A stretch of 64,000 bases of DNA from Acinetobacter pullicarnis (GTDB lineage: Bacteria > Pseudomonadota > Gammaproteobacteria > Pseudomonadales > Moraxellaceae), in contig NZ_VCMZ01000001.1 of assembly GCF_006352475.1 (NCBI RefSeq), positions 372,001 to 436,000 of the forward strand. The letters are read 5' to 3'. Numbering within the stretch: position 1 is the first letter of the stretch; each line of letters starts with the position of its first letter. The position numbers and the translations under genes were made by a program. The notes beneath the pieces were generated by a model. That model made no database searches, was not told where the DNA came from, and saw only the letters and a list, made by a program, of their open reading frames with translations. This document shows positions 58,534 to 64,000 of the stretch, in pieces.

Positions 58534-58866
58534 ATGAAAGTAGAAGATATCACAGCAACGGTAAATCCGTTGTTTTTGAAGAAAATCTTTGTTTATGGTG
58601 TTTTGATTATCGCAATTTTGGTGAGCGCTTTTATGGTGGTCATGCAGGTATTTACTTATCGGCATGATTTTCGTGAATTGAGCTCGCATTTGCGAGAAAA
58701 AGAAGATCTAAATGCCGAATGGGGACGCTTGGTGATTGAGCAGCAAACCTTTGGTGCAACTGCGCAAATTGGTAGTCGTGCAGTCACACAACTGCGTATG
58801 TATTCTCCGCCTGCTGCACAAACCGTTGTGATCTCATTACCCTCAGAAACAGAACAAAAGAAATAA
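58534..58866 (+). CDS. ftsL: Cell division protein FtsL
   Basis: A 110-residue bitopic protein. A short cytoplasmic tail, one membrane helix (~16-38, FVYGVLIIAILVSAFMVVMQV) and a periplasmic leucine-zipper-like region (~45-85, LREKEDLNAEWGRLVIEQQTF) match FtsL. It forms the FtsQLB complex that activates FtsWI. It lies 28 bp after rsmH and 9 bp before ftsI. Sequence is poorly conserved in the family; position and topology carry the call. Confidence 0.92.
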   Translation: MKVEDITATVNPLFLKKIFVYGVLIIAILVSAFMVVMQVFTYRHDFRELSSHLREKEDLNAEWGRLVIEQQTFGATAQIGSRAVTQLRMYSPPAAQTVVISLPSETEQKK

Positions 58867-58875
58867 GGTCCGTGC

Positions 58876-60702
58876 ATGCTTGATAAACGTAAAAAAACCA
58901 CGCGTAAGGTACAAAAGTCGATTTCAGCGAAGCCATCGCTTGAACTCGATATGTGGCGTTTTTATTTGATGTGGGGCATTGTACTGCTGTGCTTCGCAGG
59001 TCTTGTCGGGCGTGCTTTCTATGTGCAAGTGGTAAATAAAGACTTTTTACAGAACAAAGCCAATGCCAACATATTAAGAACCTCAAAACTGACAGCTATG
59101 CGCGGTGTAATTAATGACCGTAATGGGGTGCCATTGGCCATTAGTACCCCGATTATGAAAGTGGTTATTGATCCACGTGATTATTTTGAGACCAAAGCAG
59201 AGTTTGAGCATGTCACTGCGGAACTGAAAAAGCAGCCGAATAGCCGTAAGCTCAAATTACAGCTCACCAAGAAGAATCTAAATTTAGATGAGCTGGCTGA
59301 TGCTGTCGGTATTGATCGTGCTGATTTGAAAAAGAAAATTCATGAACACCCCCGTTCTCGTTATTTGGTACTTAAAAAAGAAGTGCCACCACCACAAGCT
59401 GATCTTATTATTCAGCGCGGTTTTGCTGGGGTATATACCGAAAAAACCTATAAGCGTTACTATCCGCAACCACAAGCAAATGCACAGATTATTGGCTTAA
59501 CCAATAGTGAAGGCACAGGGATTGAAGGCTTGGAAATGCAGCTGAATAAACGCTTGGCTGGTGTAAATGGTGAGCAAAAAATTGTTCGCGATAAGCAAGG
59601 CAATAGCGTTAAAACACCTGAGGTAATCAAAGAAGTGACTGCGGGTGAGAATATTACCTTGAGTATTGATTCGCGCTTACAGTATTTGATGTATCGTGAA
59701 TTGACCGCAGTGGGGGTTGCCAATAGCGCACGTTCAGCCTCTGCGATTGCAGTCGATGTGAAAACAGGTGAAATTTTGGCGATGAGCAGTTGGCCATCCT
59801 ATAACCCAAATGATAAAGACAGCTTAAATAATAAAGATGCGATGCGTAACCGTGGTGCGATTGATATGTTTGAACCTGGTTCAACCATGAAGCCATTTAC
59901 CGTTGCTGCAGCGCTTGAGAGCGGAAAGTACACGCCAAACTCGGTGATTGTGACCAGTCCTGGCTCAATGCGGATTGGTAATCACACCATTCGCGATACG
60001 CATAACTATGGTTCTCTTACCGTCACGGGCGTGATTGTTAAGTCTTCCAACGTGGGTTCTGCGAAAATTGCACTTTCAATGCCTTACTCAACCTTACCAA
60101 CCTTCTTTAAACGGATTGGTTTTGGTCAACGCTCTGATGTGAAATTCCCCGGTGAAAGTGGCGGTTTAATTTTACCGCCAAGTAAATGGAATGTTTCAGA
60201 AGTTGGAACCATGGCTTATGGTTATGGGATCAACGCAACCATGTTGCAGCTGGCACAAGGTTATGCCATGTTGGGTAACCATGGGGTGAAAAATCCACTG
60301 AGCTTGTATAAGCTGGATGGTCAGCCGAAAGGTGAACAAGTACTGCAACCGAAGATTGCAGATGAAGTTTTACTGATGTTAGAACAAGTCACTTTACCGG
60401 GTGGCACAGCCAAACAAGCGGTGATTCCAGGTTATCGTGTGGGTGGTAAAACAGGAACAGCGCATAAATTACGTCCAGACCATCGTGGTTATTCAACAAC
60501 CGAATATCGTGCCTTGTTTGCTGGTGTGGCACCGATTAGTAATCCACGCTTGGCTGTGATTGTCGTGGTGGAAAATCCGCGTGGACAATATTATGGTGGC
60601 TTGGTTGCTGCCCCAGTATTTGCGCGCTTTATGCAAGAGTCACTGCGCTTATTGAATGTGCCATTAGACAAACCCTTAGATACTGCAAACGCTGTAAGAT
60701 GA
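58876..60702 (+). CDS. ftsI: Penicillin-binding protein 3 (septal transpeptidase)
   Basis: A 608-residue class B PBP. A basic cytoplasmic tail and one membrane helix (~27-50) precede the pedestal domain. The transpeptidase has Ser336-Thr-Met-Lys339, Ser390-Ser-Asn392 and Lys525-Thr-Gly. It cross-links peptidoglycan at the septum and is a beta-lactam target. Length and motifs are standard. murE begins 7 bp after the stop. Confidence 0.97.
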   Translation: MLDKRKKTTRKVQKSISAKPSLELDMWRFYLMWGIVLLCFAGLVGRAFYVQVVNKDFLQNKANANILRTSKLTAMRGVINDRNGVPLAISTPIMKVVIDPRDYFETKAEFEHVTAELKKQPNSRKLKLQLTKKNLNLDELADAVGIDRADLKKKIHEHPRSRYLVLKKEVPPPQADLIIQRGFAGVYTEKTYKRYYPQPQANAQIIGLTNSEGTGIEGLEMQLNKRLAGVNGEQKIVRDKQGNSVKTPEVIKEVTAGENITLSIDSRLQYLMYRELTAVGVANSARSASAIAVDVKTGEILAMSSWPSYNPNDKDSLNNKDAMRNRGAIDMFEPGSTMKPFTVAAALESGKYTPNSVIVTSPGSMRIGNHTIRDTHNYGSLTVTGVIVKSSNVGSAKIALSMPYSTLPTFFKRIGFGQRSDVKFPGESGGLILPPSKWNVSEVGTMAYGYGINATMLQLAQGYAMLGNHGVKNPLSLYKLDGQPKGEQVLQPKIADEVLLMLEQVTLPGGTAKQAVIPGYRVGGKTGTAHKLRPDHRGYSTTEYRALFAGVAPISNPRLAVIVVVENPRGQYYGGLVAAPVFARFMQESLRLLNVPLDKPLDTANAVR

Positions 60703-60709
60703 GTCCGTT

Positions 60710-62203
60710 ATGAAGATTAGTTTTCAAGATATTTATCCAGTTGCAGCCGCACAACCGTGGATGTCTGTTCCTTTTCAAGGCTTTAGCCTCGATAGTCGAC
60801 AGGTGCAAGCGGGACAAATTTTTATTGCTTTAAATAGCTATAGCCAAGCAGATAAAACCCAACAATTTGCACAAGCTGCCTTAGATGCAGGCGCAATTGC
60901 AGTGATTAGCGAAACAGCGCTCGGGCTTACACAAAATTGGGTTTGTCCTGAGCTGCGCCAATGGATGGGTGTTTGGCAAAATGACTACCTCAGCAAACAG
61001 CAAAATAGCAAAGCTTTGCCTGTGCTTGCTGTGACTGGAACCAATGGTAAAACCACGATTGCACGTATTGTGGCTGAACTATTGGTGTTGTCTGGACAAC
61101 GTTGTGCGGTAATGGGCACCACAGGGAATGGAATTTTACCTGAGCTTGAAGCCTCCAGTCATACCACCTTGGATGCGTTGCATTTACAACAGTTATTATT
61201 TGAATATAAAGCCAAAGGGGCCGACTTTGCCGCGATTGAAGCCAGTTCGCATGGTTTGGAGCAAGGGCGTCTGAATGGTTGCGATATTCAAATTGCTGCC
61301 TATAGTAATTTGAGCCGTGATCATCTTGATTATCATGGAACCTTTGAAGCTTATGCAGAAGCAAAAGCGCGCTTGTTTCGTTTCACCAGTTTAAAAGTTG
61401 CGATTATTAATGCTGATGATCCACACGCTACGGTGATGTTGGATGCGGTCAGTCATAATTCTGCCCACCCGAAGGTACTCACTTATTCCACGCGTCAAGC
61501 GGCTGATTATCAAGTATTTGCGATTCAATATAGTTTGAGTGGTGTCAATTTTCATCTAAAAACCCCCCATGCTGAATACCAAGTGCAGAGTCCATTGTTG
61601 GGGCATTTTAATATTGAAAACCTCGTTGCCAGTTTAATTATGGTCGAGCAAACAGGCGTAGATTTAGGGCAACTGATTGCGCATGTGCCAGAAGTCAAAG
61701 GGGCACCTGGTCGGATGCAGGTGATTCGTCACGATGAGCGTCTATTTGTGATTGACTATGCACATACGCCAGATGCATTGACTCAGGTCTTGAAAACTTT
61801 AAAGCGTCATGTCAATCATCGTTTATGGGCCATTTTTGGTTGTGGCGGTGATCGTGATCGTGGGAAACGTCCATTAATGACCCAATCGGCTTTGGCCTTG
61901 GCGGATCAGTTGGTGTTGACCTCAGACAATCCTCGTCATGAGCAGCCAGCCCAGATTTTTGCTGATATGAAAGCCGGTATTGATTTTTCTGCACATGAGA
62001 TGAAAGAAATTCATGATCGCCGTGAAGCGATTAAATATGCGGTGAAACATGCAGTCGCTGGGGATATTGTGGTCATTGCTGGTAAAGGTCATGAAAATTA
62101 TCAAGAAATAGAAGGGGTGCGACATTGGTTTGATGACGTTGTTGAGGTGCAAGGCGCCTTAGGTTGTCAGCCACTGGACCCCAATTTAATCTATACCGCG
62201 TAG
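60710..62203 (+). CDS. murE: UDP-MurNAc-tripeptide synthetase
   Basis: A 497-residue Mur ligase that adds the third residue of the peptide stem. ATP site TGTNGKTTIARI is at ~107-118. The DNPRHE segment in LTSDNPRHEQP is the mark of the meso-diaminopimelate-adding type. The SSHGLEQGRLNG block and GKGHENYQ are also typical. It is 10 bp before murF. Confidence 0.96.
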   Translation: MKISFQDIYPVAAAQPWMSVPFQGFSLDSRQVQAGQIFIALNSYSQADKTQQFAQAALDAGAIAVISETALGLTQNWVCPELRQWMGVWQNDYLSKQQNSKALPVLAVTGTNGKTTIARIVAELLVLSGQRCAVMGTTGNGILPELEASSHTTLDALHLQQLLFEYKAKGADFAAIEASSHGLEQGRLNGCDIQIAAYSNLSRDHLDYHGTFEAYAEAKARLFRFTSLKVAIINADDPHATVMLDAVSHNSAHPKVLTYSTRQAADYQVFAIQYSLSGVNFHLKTPHAEYQVQSPLLGHFNIENLVASLIMVEQTGVDLGQLIAHVPEVKGAPGRMQVIRHDERLFVIDYAHTPDALTQVLKTLKRHVNHRLWAIFGCGGDRDRGKRPLMTQSALALADQLVLTSDNPRHEQPAQIFADMKAGIDFSAHEMKEIHDRREAIKYAVKHAVAGDIVVIAGKGHENYQEIEGVRHWFDDVVEVQGALGCQPLDPNLIYTA

Positions 62204-62213
62204 TAGGAAGATC

Positions 62214-63608
62214 ATGCATACCTCAACGACAAGTACCGCACCACTCGAAGTCTGGACCACACAAGCCCTCGCTGAAGCAACCCAAGGTCACTGGCATTTA
62301 GGGCGAATTCCGACGCAGCCCATAAAACGAATATTGACCGACTCACGTCATGCTGAATTGGGTGATGCCTTTTTAGCACTGAAAGGTGAGCGTTTTGATG
62401 CACATGATTTTATTGCACAAGTTGCGGTACAGGGCTGTGAACTGGCTATTGTAAGTCGACCTGTTGATGTGGATATTGCGCAATTGGTGGTTGCGGATAC
62501 GCGCTTGGCTTTGGGGCAATTGGGTGCTTATCGCCGTGCACAGAATCGTCAGCTCAAAGTAATTGCTTTGACTGGGAGCAGTGGTAAAACCACGGTAAAA
62601 GAAATGCTCAGCAGTATTTTATCTCAGCAAGCACCAACATTGGTGACACGAGGCAATCTAAACAATGATTTGGGTGTGCCGATGATGCTGTTGGAACTGT
62701 GCCAGTCACATCAGTATGCAGTTATGGAACTCGGTGCAAGTCATCAAGGTGAGATTGACTATACTGCACAATTGGTTCAGCCAGACGTTGCAGGAATTTT
62801 AAATATCGGCACAGCACATTTGGGTGAGTTTGGTGGGCGTGATGGTATCTGCCGTGCAAAATCTGAAATTTATGCTCATCTTGATGCCCATGGAACTGCA
62901 ATTATTCCGGCTCAAGACGATTATTACCCCCAGATAAAACAAACAGCTCAAGCTCATTCTCAGCTTAGTTTTGGCCCAGGTGGTGAGGTTTTCGCCACAG
63001 ATATTGAACTTTTGCCACAGTCTTCGCAGTTTTTGTTGCATAGCCCAGCAGGGCAGGCGTGGGTCAGATTACCATTTGCAGGCTTGCACAATGTACGTAA
63101 TGCCGAAGCTGCAGCCGCATTTGCTTTGGCAATTGGCATTGCGCTCGATGTGATCGTTAGTGGGCTGGATACGGCACAAGGTGCGAAAGGCCGTTTGAAC
63201 TTTATACAAAAAAACAATTTCCTCTTTATCGATGATACTTATAATGCCAACCCAAGCTCTATGCGAGCTGCTGCTGATGTCTTGTCGCAACAAGCAGGCA
63301 TTAAAGTGATGGTGATGGGGGATATTGGTGAACTTGGTGATGCAGCCTTCCAAGCGCATAAGGATCTTGGTCGAGATCTTGCCACCGTCGCACTGGACCA
63401 TCTGATTGCCGTTGGTGAGTATTCCCAAGCAATGGCAGTGGGCGCAGCGCCAGATAAAATACAGGCTTTTTCAACACAAGCCGATGCTTTAATTTATTTA
63501 ATAAAACTAGTCAAACAGGATCCAACACAACCTATGAGCTTTTTGTTTAAAGGCTCTCGTTTCATGCATATGGAAACGTTGATGACTGATTTGATGGAGA
63601 AACTTTAA
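62214..63608 (+). CDS. murF: UDP-MurNAc-tripeptide:D-Ala-D-Ala ligase
   Basis: A 464-residue Mur ligase that adds D-Ala-D-Ala to the stem peptide in the cytoplasm. The ATP site is [13 protein letters not shown] (~121-133). [16 protein letters not shown] and [14 protein letters not shown] are conserved MurF blocks. Its TAA stop overlaps the mraY ATG (TAATG), which implies translational coupling. Confidence 0.96.
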   Translation: MHTSTTSTAPLEVWTTQALAEATQGHWHLGRIPTQPIKRILTDSRHAELGDAFLALKGERFDAHDFIAQVAVQGCELAIVSRPVDVDIAQLVVADTRLALGQLGAYRRAQNRQLKVIALTGSSGKTTVKEMLSSILSQQAPTLVTRGNLNNDLGVPMMLLELCQSHQYAVMELGASHQGEIDYTAQLVQPDVAGILNIGTAHLGEFGGRDGICRAKSEIYAHLDAHGTAIIPAQDDYYPQIKQTAQAHSQLSFGPGGEVFATDIELLPQSSQFLLHSPAGQAWVRLPFAGLHNVRNAEAAAAFALAIGIALDVIVSGLDTAQGAKGRLNFIQKNNFLFIDDTYNANPSSMRAAADVLSQQAGIKVMVMGDIGELGDAAFQAHKDLGRDLATVALDHLIAVGEYSQAMAVGAAPDKIQAFSTQADALIYLIKLVKQDPTQPMSFLFKGSRFMHMETLMTDLMEKL

Positions 63609-64000
63609 TGCTGTATTGGTTATTTGAACAACTCGCGGGCTATAACAGCTCGTTTCAAGTGGTTCGATATTTAACATTGCGTTCTTTGTTGAGCGTACTG
63701 ACCGCCTTAACCATTGGTCTGGTCTTAGGCCCAATCATGATTCGTAAGCTACATGCATTAAAGTATGGGCAAGCGGTGAGTTCTTATGCTCCTGAAAATC
63801 ATGCCAAAAAAATGGGTACACCAACCATGGGTGGTTTACTCATTTTGCTCTCCATCGGTTCGAGTACTTTGCTTTGGGCAGATCTATCTAATCCTTATGT
63901 TTGGATTGTCTTGGCGGTCATGGTGATCTTTGGTGCTGTGGGTTGGGCGGATGACTGGATTAAAATTCGCTATAAAGACAATGCCGGCTTACCTGCACGG
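63608..64000 (+). CDS. mraY: Phospho-MurNAc-pentapeptide transferase, partial
   Basis: The first 131 codons, cut by the window edge. [18 protein letters not shown] opens the protein. Two or three membrane helices, the [14 protein letters not shown] loop and the aspartate pair in GWADDWIK match MraY, which transfers phospho-MurNAc-pentapeptide to undecaprenyl phosphate (lipid I). It starts inside the murF stop. About 240 residues are outside the window. Confidence 0.96.
   Translation, partial: MLYWLFEQLAGYNSSFQVVRYLTLRSLLSVLTALTIGLVLGPIMIRKLHALKYGQAVSSYAPENHAKKMGTPTMGGLLILLSIGSSTLLWADLSNPYVWIVLAVMVIFGAVGWADDWIKIRYKDNAGLPAR

Overview
The window is chromosomal DNA from an Acinetobacter species (Gammaproteobacteria, Moraxellaceae). 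The evidence is an Acinetobacter-like 16S rRNA, an Omp33-36 type porin, an OXA class D beta-lactamase of the Acinetobacter branch, a SpoT whose synthetase half has decayed as in Acinetobacter, and a division/cell-wall cluster with no visible mraZ. Base composition is AT-rich and even. I see no prophage, insertion sequence, integron or CRISPR array.

Layout. 1-4.5 kb: a BtuE-like peroxidase, two tandem paralogous lipoproteins, an AraC-type regulator, a deletion scar that fuses the tail of an MFS pump to the tail of a TetR regulator, and a DMT exporter. 4.5-7.1 kb: an OprC-type copper TonB receptor behind a DUF2946 protein. 7.1-10.5 kb: def, divergent from a PA0020-like envelope protein, dprA and tsaC. 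10.8-16.7 kb: a complete rRNA operon (16S, tRNA-Ile, tRNA-Ala, 23S, 5S) with its promoter, processing stems and terminator. 16.8-18.7 kb: msuE-sfnG for dimethyl sulfone use. 19.0-26.7 kb: an acetate module, namely a CrbR-like regulator, an unrecognised protein, a CrbS-like transporter/kinase hybrid, yjcH and actP. 27-32.3 kb: betT, the Omp33-36 porin, a gene-poor kilobase, and the OXA gene. 32.3-40.7 kb: a HAD phosphatase remnant, uvrA, tenA, a YajR-like MFS gene, ssb, a cupin dioxygenase divergent from a LysR regulator, and ridA. 40.8-45.2 kb: spoT, rpoZ and gmk, divergent from ispH. 45.3-53.7 kb: a Sel1 protein, a czcI-C-B-A-D metal efflux cluster and a small zinc-ribbon membrane protein. 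53.8-57.5 kb: tRNA-Glu, tRNA-Ala(GGC), gltX, a small secreted protein and a sulfate-binding-like protein. 57.6 kb to the end: the dcw cluster rsmH-ftsL-ftsI-murE-murF-mraY, with mraY cut by the window edge.

How the genes work together. CrbS/CrbR probably sense carbon state and drive acetate uptake through yjcH-actP next door. DUF2946 and OprC form a copper-import unit, while the Czc pump and CDF protein export divalent metals. msuE supplies reduced flavin to sfnG. The rRNA operon, rpoZ-spoT (ppGpp turnover), gltX and the dcw cluster are core growth functions.

No clearly new multi-gene system stands out. The best leads are two gene-deletion scars (3.1-3.4 kb and 32.3-32.45 kb), an unrecognised protein between crbR and crbS with an 18-bp palindrome upstream, a solid terminator with no gene before it in the 30.4-31.4 kb gap, the paralogous lipoprotein pair, and a sulfate-binding protein with an altered ligand loop. 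All identifications come from reading sequence and from memory of the families; no database search was run.
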